Assembly (NCBI GenBank): GCA_025354965.1
Contig: JANXLW010000302.1
Coordinates: 1-14,989 of the forward strand
Length of the DNA stretch: 14,989 nucleotides
DNA from: Betaproteobacteria bacterium
Lineage (GTDB): Bacteria > Pseudomonadota > Gammaproteobacteria > Burkholderiales > Burkholderiaceae_C
Direction: 5' to 3'
Part shown: one piece after another, positions 1 through 6,545 of the stretch
Layout: each line of letters starts with the position of its first letter
Position numbering within the stretch: the stretch's first letter is position 1
Notes under the pieces: model-generated
What the model was told of the DNA's origin: nothing
The model's input: the letters and a program-made list of their open reading frames with translations, nothing else
Database searches by the model: none
Translations under genes and position numbers: made by a program

Positions 1-209
1 GTGCTCCACCCCACGGGGGCCTTGCCTTTGGTCTGGATCGCATCGTCACTTTGATGACCGGTGCCGAGTCGATTCGTGACGTGATCGCTTTTCCCAAGAC
101 GCAACGCGCCCAGTGTCTGCTTACACAAGCACCTTCTTCGGTTGATGAAAAACAGTTGCGTGAACTGCACATCAGGCTGCGTACGCCGGAACTTGCAAAG
201 TCCACCTGA
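1..209 (+). CDS. aspS: Aspartyl-tRNA synthetase, C-terminal end (partial)
   Basis: Only the last 68 codons are visible. The reading frame starts at base 3, is open to the window edge, and ends at TGA 207-209. The enzyme charges tRNA-Asp (or tRNA-Asp/Asn) with aspartate in the cytoplasm. The visible part contains class II synthetase motif 3, seen as HGGLAFGLDRIV, in which the Arg contacts ATP. It is followed by the bacterial-type AspRS tail with DVIAFPKTQRAQCLL. The C-terminal tail after that (SSVDEKQLRELHIRL) is typical of bacterial AspRS. Two hairpins follow within 60 bases, and nudB begins 59 bases downstream on the same strand. From this fragment I cannot tell whether the enzyme is discriminating or non-discriminating for tRNA-Asn. 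Confidence 0.93.
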   Translation, partial: APPHGGLAFGLDRIVTLMTGAESIRDVIAFPKTQRAQCLLTQAPSSVDEKQLRELHIRLRTPELAKST

Positions 210-215
210 TCGAGT

Positions 216-233
216 CCTGAATATAGATTCAGG
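216..233 (+). other. Perfect 7-bp hairpin after aspS
   Basis: CCTGAAT (216-222) and ATTCAGG (227-233) are exact reverse complements around a 4-base loop, ATAG. The hairpin starts 6 bases after the aspS stop codon and lies just upstream of a second, terminator-like hairpin. It may protect the aspS mRNA 3' end or take part in termination. The sequence shows only the inverted repeat. Confidence 0.45.
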
Positions 234-240
234 CAGAATG

Positions 241-268
241 AAAGGGCGCATGAATTGCGTCCCTTTTT
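241..268 (+). terminator. Terminator-like hairpin between aspS and nudB
   Basis: AAAGGG plus CGCA (241-250) pairs with TGCG (256-259) plus CCCTTT (261-266), with one bulged T at 260 and a 5-base loop. The 3' arm runs into five consecutive T (264-268). This is the layout of a Rho-independent terminator for aspS. The T run ends directly against the nudB ATG at 269, so any terminated RNA stops at the nudB start codon. Confidence 0.55.
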
Positions 269-748
269 ATGGCTATTGGCTACAAAATTCCCCAATCCGT
301 ACTGGTGGTGATTTACACGCCGGTGCTGGATGTGCTGCTGATAAAACGAGCTGACACTATTGACTTTTGGCAGTCTGTTAGCGGCAGCAAAAACACTCTG
401 GTGGAATCCTATTCGGAAACGGCGGCGCGCGAGGTGCGCGAAGAAACAGGAATTGAGTGCGCGCTCGATTCTCCGCTGGAGCGCAACCTGCGCGATTGGG
501 AACTGGAGAACGTCTATGACATTTATCCTCGCTGGCTGCACCGCTATGCACCCGGTGTGACACGCAACACCGAGCATTTATTTGGGTTACGGGTGCCGGT
601 TGAAACACAGATCTGCTTGTCTCCGATCGAACATACGGCCTACCAGTGGTTGCCTTATCGGCAGGCAGCAGGACTTTGCCTTTCCCCGTCTAACGCGGAG
701 GCCATATTGATGCTGCCAAACTTCGCGGCATTGAGGGTACAACCATGA
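269..748 (+). CDS. nudB: Dihydroneopterin triphosphate pyrophosphohydrolase (Nudix)
   Basis: 159 aa. NudB removes pyrophosphate from 7,8-dihydroneopterin triphosphate, the product of GTP cyclohydrolase I, in folate synthesis. The Nudix box spans residues 39-62: G39, E46, then REVREETGI at 54-62, where E58 and E59 are the expected metal ligands. The spacing from G39 to E46 is six residues instead of the canonical five. The segment RYAPGVTRNTEHLFGL (about 92-107) closely matches the NudB subfamily as I remember it from E. coli, which supports NudB over other Nudix enzymes. The start is fixed by an in-frame stop at 251-253; ATG 269 is the first possible codon. No Shine-Dalgarno is visible because a terminator-like hairpin fills the space in front. 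The stop overlaps the next gene by 4 nt (ATGA), so the two are probably translated together. Confidence 0.88.
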   Translation: MAIGYKIPQSVLVVIYTPVLDVLLIKRADTIDFWQSVSGSKNTLVESYSETAAREVREETGIECALDSPLERNLRDWELENVYDIYPRWLHRYAPGVTRNTEHLFGLRVPVETQICLSPIEHTAYQWLPYRQAAGLCLSPSNAEAILMLPNFAALRVQP

Positions 749-1503
749 ATGTTGTGCGGGTGGCAACCTATAACATTCACAAAGGGGTGCAGGGTATCGG
801 TCCGCGTCGCAGGCTGGAGATCCACAACCTTGGTCATGCGGTCGAACAACTCGATGCGGACATCGTGTGTTTGCAGGAAGTGCGTAAATTGCATCGGCGT
901 GAAGAGGAATACTTTACGCGCTGGCCCGACATGCCGCAGGCCGATTTTCTTGCTCCGGAAGGTTACGAGGCGGTGTATCGAACCAATGCTCTCACACGAC
1001 ATGGCGAACATGGCAACGCCTTGCTGTCGCGCTGGCCGGTGGTGGCACATCAGCACGAGGACATTTCCGATCACCGTTTTGAGCAACGTGGTCTGCTGCA
1101 TGTGGAAGTGCTGGTACATGGACGTTCCGTGCATATCGTTGTAGTTCACCTGGGACTGATTCGCGCCAGTCGCACCCGCCAGGTGACGCAGTTGCAAGGA
1201 TTTATTGAACGTGAAGTGCCACTGACAGCACCGCTTTTGGTGGCCGGAGACTTCAATGACTGGGGTGCGGCTGTGCAGCGGGCCTTCGAAGCAAGCAATT
1301 TAAGAGCGTTCAAAGGAGAACACCAAGCCACATTCCCGGCGCGATTGCCTCTGGTGCAACTGGACTACATCTATTCCAGAGGTCTGAAGCCGCTAGGAGT
1401 TCATGTGCCCCGTGGGCGTATCTGGTGGCGCATGTCGGATCACTTGCCATTGATTGCCGAGTTTGCGCTTCCTGAAGCAGAAAGCTTGCGCAACACACAG
1501 TAG
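745..1503 (+). CDS. Endonuclease/exonuclease/phosphatase family protein, YbhP-like
   Basis: 252 aa. It belongs to the metal-dependent EEP fold (DNase I, exonuclease III, inositol phosphatases). Visible active-site elements, in order: TYNIHKG with N10, LQEV with E45, HGNALLSR (89-96), VVHLGL with H135, GDFND with D169 and N171, LDYIY with D207, and SDHLPL with D232 and H233. All catalytic positions of the fold appear intact. No signal peptide or membrane segment is seen, so it is probably cytoplasmic. It starts inside the nudB stop (ATGA) and is followed 42 bases later by a ClsB-type cardiolipin synthase gene, a pairing also seen in E. coli (ybhP next to clsB). A role in lipid or nucleic acid phosphodiester hydrolysis is possible, but the substrate cannot be read from the sequence. 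Confidence 0.85.
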   Translation: MNVVRVATYNIHKGVQGIGPRRRLEIHNLGHAVEQLDADIVCLQEVRKLHRREEEYFTRWPDMPQADFLAPEGYEAVYRTNALTRHGEHGNALLSRWPVVAHQHEDISDHRFEQRGLLHVEVLVHGRSVHIVVVHLGLIRASRTRQVTQLQGFIEREVPLTAPLLVAGDFNDWGAAVQRAFEASNLRAFKGEHQATFPARLPLVQLDYIYSRGLKPLGVHVPRGRIWWRMSDHLPLIAEFALPEAESLRNTQ

Positions 1504-1545
1504 CGGTACTGTTGCCAGCAATTTCGTCAACTCTTCAATCCACCG

Positions 1546-2769
1546 ATGCATCAACTCCAACCGGGCCATCGGGTCCAGCTCCTGCAAAGTGGGCAGACAT
1601 TTTTTCCAGCGTTGGTGCAAGACATTGACAACAGTGTCCATGAAGTGCGGATGGAGACCTACATATTCAGTGTCAAGGCTGCCGGCGAGTTGGTGGCTGC
1701 AGCGTTGGAGCGGGCTGCGCAGCGAGGCGTAGCCGTGTATTTGGTTGTTGACGGGGTGGGCACACCCAGCCTGCCGCTTGAGTGGGTGACGCGCTTCGGT
1801 GCGGCGGGCGTCGAGTGGCGCATTTTTTCCCCGCTGGGGCGATTGGGAGTGTTCATTCCGAGTCGCTGGCGGCGTTTGCACAGAAAGCTGTGTGTGGTGG
1901 ATGGCGTGGTGGCCTTTTGTGGTGGCATCAACGTATTGGACGATTATTACGACCCCAACTATGGCGTCCTGGATTCACCGCGTTTTGATTTTGCGGTGCG
2001 AGTGACAGGCCCACTGGTACAGGCGATGCACGAGGCGCTGACACAGTTCTGGTGGCGTCTGCAGGCCGCCACCAAGGTGCGCCGCAGTGATCTTCCGGCC
2101 GCCTGGCGAGCGGTGCAGGAAGCGGTGACGCTGACCTTGCAGGTCCGGTCGGAACCGGGCAAAGGTGCGCTATTTTCTGACTGTGCTGATCACAACACAA
2201 ATGCCCAACTCGTGCTGCGCGACAACCTGCGTAATCGCTCCCGGATTGAACGTGCCTACCGACAAGCCATTGGCACTGCGCGGGAAGAAATCATCATCGC
2301 CAATGCGTATTTTTTGCCGGGTCGCAAACTGCGCAAAGGGTTGATTTACGCTGCTCGCCGCGGGGTGAGAGTTCGATTGCTGCTTCAGGGACGCTATGAA
2401 TATTTCATGCAGTACCACGCTACCCGTCCAGTTTACGGTGCATTGCTGGCGGTGGGCGTGGAGATTTACGAATATTCGGTTGGTTTTCATCATGCCAAGG
2501 TCGCAGTAATCGACAGTCACTGGGCGACGGTCGGATCTTCCAATCTGGACCCCTTGAGTTTATTGCTCGCGCGTGAGGCCAATGTGGTAGTAGACGATGT
2601 TTCTTTCGCACAGGAATTGCGCGCGCAACTTGAGCATGCCATCGATCAGCATGGCACGCTTGTCGACCCGGCCGTTTACGCTAACCGACCGTGGCTTCAG
2701 CGCTTTTTGGACCGCGTCGCGTTTGCCATGATGCGTATCCTGCTGTTCCTCAATGGAAAACGCTACTAA
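1546..2769 (+). CDS. clsB: Cardiolipin synthase B-type phospholipase D family protein
   Basis: 407 aa, close to the roughly 413 aa of E. coli ClsB. These enzymes join phosphatidyl groups of two phospholipids to form cardiolipin at the inner membrane. Two HKD motifs are complete: H112-R-K114-x4-D119, followed by CGGIN, and H316-A-K318-x4-D323, followed by GSSNLD. There is no N-terminal pair of membrane helices as in ClsA, which points to the ClsB group. A hydrophobic aromatic C-terminus (about 382-403) could touch the membrane. ATG 1546 is the first start codon after the preceding gene's TAG stop, which lies in the same frame; no clear Shine-Dalgarno is present, so translation may depend on the upstream gene. 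Substrate choice (phosphatidylglycerol or phosphatidylethanolamine) cannot be decided from sequence. Confidence 0.87.
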   Translation: MHQLQPGHRVQLLQSGQTFFPALVQDIDNSVHEVRMETYIFSVKAAGELVAAALERAAQRGVAVYLVVDGVGTPSLPLEWVTRFGAAGVEWRIFSPLGRLGVFIPSRWRRLHRKLCVVDGVVAFCGGINVLDDYYDPNYGVLDSPRFDFAVRVTGPLVQAMHEALTQFWWRLQAATKVRRSDLPAAWRAVQEAVTLTLQVRSEPGKGALFSDCADHNTNAQLVLRDNLRNRSRIERAYRQAIGTAREEIIIANAYFLPGRKLRKGLIYAARRGVRVRLLLQGRYEYFMQYHATRPVYGALLAVGVEIYEYSVGFHHAKVAVIDSHWATVGSSNLDPLSLLLAREANVVVDDVSFAQELRAQLEHAIDQHGTLVDPAVYANRPWLQRFLDRVAFAMMRILLFLNGKRY

Positions 2770-2832
2770 TCCAATAGCTATCCAGGCCTAAGTGGCAAGA
2801 ACAGGTGGCCTGAACCTCAGTCGCTAAAACGC

Positions 2833-2841
2833 TGGTATTAT
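2833..2841 (+). promoter_or_regulatory. Candidate extended -10 promoter for folE
   Basis: TGG immediately followed by TATTAT (2836-2841) forms a TGn-extended -10 element one base from the TATAAT consensus. No convincing -35 box lies 17 bases upstream, which is common for extended -10 promoters. Transcription would start near 2848, leaving a leader of about 24 bases before ATG 2872. This is a sequence pattern only. Confidence 0.35.
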
Positions 2842-2871
2842 CTTCTGGTGTTAATGAAAACCCAGAGTACT

Positions 2872-3573
2872 ATGAATCCACTTGATGCCGACGAGGGCAC
2901 TCCCGTATCCGTCAAAATCCGGGAACGCTTGGTGGCGGCACGCAAGCGTTTCAATGCGAACGACAACATTTCTGAATTTATCGAACCGGGAGAACTTGAG
3001 CGCCTGCTGGATGAAGTGGAGGAAAAGATGCAGGGCGTGCTGAGCAGCCTGGTAATAGACACCGAGCGCGATCACAACACCGACCAGACAGCGCGTCGTG
3101 TCGCCAAGATGTACCTCAACGAGGTTTTTCGTGGTCGTTACGTCAGCGCCCCAACCATCACCGAATTTCCCAATGCCGAGCACCTTAACGAGTTGATGAT
3201 CGTTGGTCCCATCACGGTGCGTAGCGCCTGCAGTCACCATCTATGCCCGGTGATCGGACAGATCTGGATTGGCGTGCTGCCCAACGAACACACCAATGTT
3301 ATTGGTTTGTCCAAATATGCGCGACTGGCCGAGTGGGTCATGGGTCGACCGCAGATCCAAGAGGAGGCGGTGGTGCAACTGGCCGATCTGATTCAGCAGA
3401 AAACCCAGCCGGACGGGCTGGCTATCGTGATGGAGGCTACTCACTTTTGCATGGGCTGGCGTGGCGTCAAGGACATGGAAAGCAAGATGATCAATTCGGT
3501 CATGCGAGGCAGCTTTCTCAAAGACCCCAACCTGCGTCGTGAATTTCTGTCGCTTATCCCGAAGAAAGGCTGA
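2872..3573 (+). CDS. folE: GTP cyclohydrolase I
   Basis: 233 aa from ATG 2872 (E. coli FolE has 222). It converts GTP to 7,8-dihydroneopterin triphosphate and formate, the first step of folate synthesis, and supplies the substrate of NudB encoded at 269-748. The zinc and active-site motif SACSHH is present (C120, H122, H123), as is the third zinc ligand C193 in THFCMGWRG. GLSKYARL and the RVAKMYLNEVF segment also match the family. Upstream in-frame alternatives are ATG 2854 and GTG 2848. I prefer 2872 because CAGAG lies at a usable distance before it and because the candidate promoter's transcription start would fall at about 2848. The BLUF gene begins 2 nt after the stop. Confidence 0.93.
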   Translation: MNPLDADEGTPVSVKIRERLVAARKRFNANDNISEFIEPGELERLLDEVEEKMQGVLSSLVIDTERDHNTDQTARRVAKMYLNEVFRGRYVSAPTITEFPNAEHLNELMIVGPITVRSACSHHLCPVIGQIWIGVLPNEHTNVIGLSKYARLAEWVMGRPQIQEEAVVQLADLIQQKTQPDGLAIVMEATHFCMGWRGVKDMESKMINSVMRGSFLKDPNLRREFLSLIPKKG

Positions 3574-3575
3574 TT

Positions 3576-3998
3576 ATGTTGGTTCGCTTACTTTACGCCA
3601 GCCGTGCAATTGACTGTAGTTCTGACGCTATTGAGGCTATCCTGACCCAGTCCCGTCAACACAACCCCGAGTGTGGGATTACCGGGATTCTTTGCTATGG
3701 CGGTGGCATTTTTCTTCAGGCCATCGAGGGCGGACGCATGGCAGTGAGTGAGCTTTATGGACACATTCAGAAGGACCCCCGCCACCACGAGGTTGTGCTG
3801 TTGCACTACGAAGAGATACCGGAGCGCCGTTTCGGTGGCTGGACCATGGGGCAGGTCAATATGTCGAAAATTAACGCCTCCATTTTGCTTAAGTACGCTG
3901 AAAAGCCCGAGCTGAACCCTTATACAGTGTCGGGGCGTGTATCGCTTGCATTGCTAGAAGAACTGATGGCCACCGCCTGCATCATAGGTCGCGCCTGA
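3576..3998 (+). CDS. Short BLUF-domain blue-light sensor
   Basis: 140 aa. BLUF domains bind FAD and sense blue light through a hydrogen-bond switch. The residues expected for photochemistry are all here: Y7 in LLYAS, N30 in the first helix, GITGILCYGGGIFLQAIEG with Q48, and W89 and M91 in RRFGGWTMG. The domain spans about residues 2-95; the remaining 45 residues are predicted helical and form the usual cap of stand-alone short BLUF proteins. No output domain is fused, so signalling must go through a partner. AAAGG (3565-3569) at the end of folE is a good ribosome binding site, and with only 2 nt between the genes the two are probably co-translated. The partner and the output are unknown. Confidence 0.9.
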   Translation: MLVRLLYASRAIDCSSDAIEAILTQSRQHNPECGITGILCYGGGIFLQAIEGGRMAVSELYGHIQKDPRHHEVVLLHYEEIPERRFGGWTMGQVNMSKINASILLKYAEKPELNPYTVSGRVSLALLEELMATACIIGRA

Positions 3999-4053
3999 AC
4001 GGCTAAGTCACTCTTCGATCTAATTTGTAGATAGCTGCGCGCCTGAGCTGAAT

Positions 4054-4075
4054 GCGTCAAGTCGTTGGGTGACGC
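4054..4075. terminator. Weak hairpin between convergent genes
   Basis: GCGTCA (4054-4059) and TGACGC (4070-4075) are exact reverse complements around a 10-base loop, and GCCT/AGGC (4041-4044 and 4080-4083) could extend the stem past an internal loop. It sits in the 94-base gap where the BLUF gene and the comEA-like gene converge, as a bidirectional terminator would. No T run follows on either strand, so this is a weak call. Confidence 0.25.
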
Positions 4076-4092
4076 TCTGAGGCAAAACTGAT

Positions 4093-4437
4093 CTACTTTT
4101 TCGCGGCACTGGCGGTCGGTTTGGCTGGCTCTGCCTTGTCGTCTTTCTTTGCCGTTGGTGCCAGGGTTGCACTTTTGAAGGTGGCGCCGTTAACGGTCAG
4201 GCCCTGGCCTGAAAACTTGGCCGCATTGCTTTCACCAACCCCTTTGACGCGGGAGATGAAATCGCTCCAGTCCTTGAAGTTGCTTTTCTTGCGTTCGTCA
4301 AGAATTCTGGTCGAGATGGCCGGACCGATCCCTTTGATGCTATCGAGTTCAGCGGCGTTGGCCTTGTTTACATCGACTGCCGCAAAGCAAGCAGTAGCGT
4401 ACAGCATGACAAGTAGGGTGAGAATTTTCTTTAGCAT
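4093..4437 (-). CDS. comEA: ComEA-like secreted helix-hairpin-helix DNA-binding protein
   Basis: 114 aa. Residues 1-19 form a signal peptide: LKK, a hydrophobic stretch, and a likely cut after CFA (19/20). A lipoprotein cut at C17 is less likely because the -3 position is Ala. The mature part starts VDVNKANAAELDSIKGIG, the hallmark of ComEA helix-hairpin-helix domains; the two hairpins are GIGPA (36-40) and GVGES (66-70). From residue about 86 a low-complexity tail rich in Lys, Ala and Pro follows, which could add DNA affinity. ComEA proteins hold incoming DNA in the periplasm during natural transformation. The start is well supported by AGGAG (4444-4448 on the plus strand as CTCCT), 6 nt before ATG. 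The gene is 141 bases downstream of hldD and probably has its own promoter. Confidence 0.85.
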   Translation of the reverse strand: MLKKILTLLVMLYATACFAAVDVNKANAAELDSIKGIGPAISTRILDERKKSNFKDWSDFISRVKGVGESNAAKFSGQGLTVNGATFKSATLAPTAKKDDKAEPAKPTASAAKK

Positions 4438-4454
4438 GACTTACTCCTGAATGT

Positions 4455-4476
4455 GACCATAGAAAACAAAATGGTC
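4455..4476. repeat. Inverted repeat in the comEA leader
   Basis: GACCAT (4455-4460) and ATGGTC (4471-4476) are exact reverse complements separated by an A-rich 10-base spacer. It lies 17 to 39 bases upstream of the comEA start. It could be an operator half-site pair or a leader hairpin. Confidence 0.3.
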
Positions 4477-4533
4477 TGTTGCATATTCGGGGATCCTTTG
4501 CAATACAACGAAATTTCTACCAAAAGGTTGACT

Positions 4534-4559
4534 GGTCGTCGGTGAATCCTCGCACGACC
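4534..4559 (-). terminator. Hairpin downstream of hldD
   Basis: GGTCGT plus CG (4534-4541) pairs with CG (4551-4552) and ACGACC (4554-4559), with one bulged C at 4553 and a 9-base loop. On the minus strand it begins 20 bases after the hldD stop, and a short T4 run (4523-4526 as AAAA) follows about 8 bases later. It may end the long minus-strand operon ahead of comEA. The T run is too distant for a textbook terminator. Confidence 0.35.
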
Positions 4560-4578
4560 TTGATCAATACTGCCCACT

Positions 4579-5598
4579 TCAGTGTTTACTGGCCAACCAG
4601 TTTACGTATTTCGAAACTCCTGTATACACATCAACAAACCGGTGGTCGCAACCAGTGGAACGCAGAGCCGTCAAGTCGGCTTGCGTGTGACATTGGTACT
4701 TGCCGCGCAGGGCATCCGGGAAGGTGATGTAGTCGATCTGGCCGTTTGACACCATGGACTGCAGCGACAGTGCGTCCAGACCCTGGATGCCCCGCATTGC
4801 ATTTACCACTGCAGTGGCCACGTCGTTGAAGGGCTGAGCCCGACCGGTTCCCAGGTTAAATATGCCGGACTGACCGGGGTGGTCAAAGAACCAGAGATTG
4901 ACCGCCACCACATCATCGATAAAAATGAAATCGCGCATTTGCGCACCAGGGCCGTAGCCACCATACTCACCAAACAACTTGACTTTTGCCTCAGTCGAAA
5001 ATTGGTTGAACTGGTGAAAGGCGACGCTGGCCATCCGACCCTTGTGCTGTTCGCGCGGGCCATAGACGTTGAAGTAACGAAAGCCCACTACTTGGCCTTG
5101 ATCGTTGCCTCTTGAGCGTTGAAAATCAACACCACACTCGCGTCGCATGCGCTGGTCAAATAGCAGCTTGGAATAGCCGTATACATTGAGAGGTCGCTCA
5201 AAGGCCGGGGCTTCCCTGAAGGTATTGGAGCCACCATAAGTGGCAGCACTGGATGCGTACAACAGACGAGTGTGGTGCTTCTGGCAAGCATGAAACAAGC
5301 CGACAGATGTGCTGTAATTGTTATTCAGCATGTACTTGCCGTTGCTTTCCATGGTGTCGCTGCAGGCGCCTTCATGAAACACCGCTTCGATCTGCCCATA
5401 AGTTCCCTGGGCGAATGTGTCATAAAACACATCTGCATCCACGTAGTCTGAAATCTGTAAATCGGCCAGGTTAAGAAACTTGTCGCCCTGCGTCAGATCG
5501 TCGACGGCGATGATGTCGTCGATGCCGCGCTCGTTGAGTCCCTTGATGATGTTGCTGCCAATAAAACCAGCGGCACCAGTGACGACAATTCGGTTCAT
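4579..5598 (-). CDS. hldD: ADP-L-glycero-D-manno-heptose-6-epimerase
   Basis: 339 aa. HldD epimerises ADP-D-glycero- to ADP-L-glycero-D-manno-heptose, the last step of making the heptose donor for the lipopolysaccharide inner core. The NADP-binding start VVTGAAGFIGSN (5-16), the SSAATYGG segment (116-123) and the catalytic YGYSK (Y140, K144) match the short-chain dehydrogenase-type epimerase. VGFRYFNVYGPREQHKG (171-187) and the GIFNLGTGRAQPF block (245-257) are specific to HldD. It is about 30 residues longer than E. coli HldD, with extra residues around 148-168 and 264-287. ATG 5598 overlaps the hldA stop by 4 nt (ATGA), which fixes the start and suggests coupled translation. Confidence 0.94.
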   Translation of the reverse strand: MNRIVVTGAAGFIGSNIIKGLNERGIDDIIAVDDLTQGDKFLNLADLQISDYVDADVFYDTFAQGTYGQIEAVFHEGACSDTMESNGKYMLNNNYSTSVGLFHACQKHHTRLLYASSAATYGGSNTFREAPAFERPLNVYGYSKLLFDQRMRRECGVDFQRSRGNDQGQVVGFRYFNVYGPREQHKGRMASVAFHQFNQFSTEAKVKLFGEYGGYGPGAQMRDFIFIDDVVAVNLWFFDHPGQSGIFNLGTGRAQPFNDVATAVVNAMRGIQGLDALSLQSMVSNGQIDYITFPDALRGKYQCHTQADLTALRSTGCDHRFVDVYTGVSKYVNWLASKH

Positions 5599-6545
5599 GC
5601 GAATAACTCCTCGTAGGATACCGTTGCGGTGCCAAATTTACCCACTACCAGCCCGCCCGCACGATTTGCCAACGGCATCGCCTGCCGCAGTGTCATGCCT
5701 GCAGCCACCATCGCCGCCATCGTGGCGATGACGGTATCGCCGGCACCCGTCACATCGAACACTTCGCGCGCTTGCGCGCCGACATGCAGCAGACCCTGCG
5801 CATCAAAAAGTGTCATGCCTTCTTCGCTGCGTGTCAGCAGTACCGCGATCAAGTCAAGTTGCTCACGCAAATTACCTACTTTTGTCTGCAACTCAGAATC
5901 GTCCAACCAATGGCCCACAACTTGCTGCAATTCGGCGCGGTTGGGTGTAATGACAGTGGCGTGTTTGTAGCGCGAATAGTCCGAGCCTTTGGGGTCAATC
6001 AGGATCGGCTTCGCCGCGGCACGGGCGCGCGCGATCATGTCGCTCACGTGGGCGAGGCCACCTTTCCCGTAGTCTGAAAACAAAACTGCATCATGTACTT
6101 CCAGCAATTTGGTAAAAGTGGCGGTTTGCGAGGCCAGCAGTTCGGTCCTTGGGGTGTTTTCAAAATCAAGCCGCAACAACTGCTGCTGGCGACCAATGAC
6201 CCGAAGTTTGACGGTCGTCTTCAGATCAGGGTCACGGCCAAAGTAGGTCTGGATGCCGGTCCCGGCGACCAGTGCCTCCAGCTTATGGCTGGCTTCGTCC
6301 TCGCCCACCACGGTCAGCAGCGACGACTGTGCGCCCAAGGTGACCACGTTGTAGGCTACGTTGGCTGCGCCGCCATTGCGCTCTTCCTCGCGCGTAATGC
6401 GGACGATGGGAACCGGTGCCTCTGGTGAGATGCGGTCTACAGCGCCGTACCAGTAGCGGTCCAGCATGACGTCGCCGACAACCAGTACGCGTGCCCCGGA
6501 CAAAGCTTCCCTGGAAATGTTCATTAAATTTTTTTGGGCGGTCAT
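5595..6545 (-). CDS. hldA: D-glycero-beta-D-manno-heptose-7-phosphate kinase, single domain
   Basis: 316 aa. A PfkB-family kinase that phosphorylates heptose 7-phosphate at C1 in ADP-heptose synthesis. Visible motifs: GDVMLDRYW (24-32), GGAANVAYN (58-66), SDYGKGGL (157-164), TPNRAEL (200-206), and the catalytic DVTGAGD (264-270, base D270). It matches the kinase half of E. coli HldE only; the adenylyltransferase half is absent, so a separate hldC must exist elsewhere. ATG 6545 overlaps the lapB stop by 4 nt. A second in-frame ATG at codon 8 (6524) follows a run of seven A in the coding strand (6529-6535) and could also serve as start. The gene lies between lapB and hldD and overlaps both. Confidence 0.93.
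   Translation of the reverse strand: MTAQKNLMNISREALSGARVLVVGDVMLDRYWYGAVDRISPEAPVPIVRITREEERNGGAANVAYNVVTLGAQSSLLTVVGEDEASHKLEALVAGTGIQTYFGRDPDLKTTVKLRVIGRQQQLLRLDFENTPRTELLASQTATFTKLLEVHDAVLFSDYGKGGLAHVSDMIARARAAAKPILIDPKGSDYSRYKHATVITPNRAELQQVVGHWLDDSELQTKVGNLREQLDLIAVLLTRSEEGMTLFDAQGLLHVGAQAREVFDVTGAGDTVIATMAAMVAAGMTLRQAMPLANRAGGLVVGKFGTATVSYEELFA

Noticed and set aside
142..354. 70-codon plus-strand frame across the aspS-nudB gap
   Set aside because: It overlaps aspS and nudB in another frame and runs through both hairpins; no family features.
655..1197. Open frame of 180 codons on the minus strand opposite the phosphatase-family gene
   Set aside because: It lies entirely under nudB and the well-supported phosphatase-family gene, and its translation resembles no family I know. 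It is a codon-bias shadow, as are the long antisense frames at 1393-1881, 2170-2520, 2851-3240 and opposite rpsA.
2783..2812. CAGGCC/GGCCTG inverted repeat between clsB and folE as a terminator
   Set aside because: Stem of only 6 bp, loop of 18 bases, no T run; a palindromic AGGCCT makes the match partly trivial.
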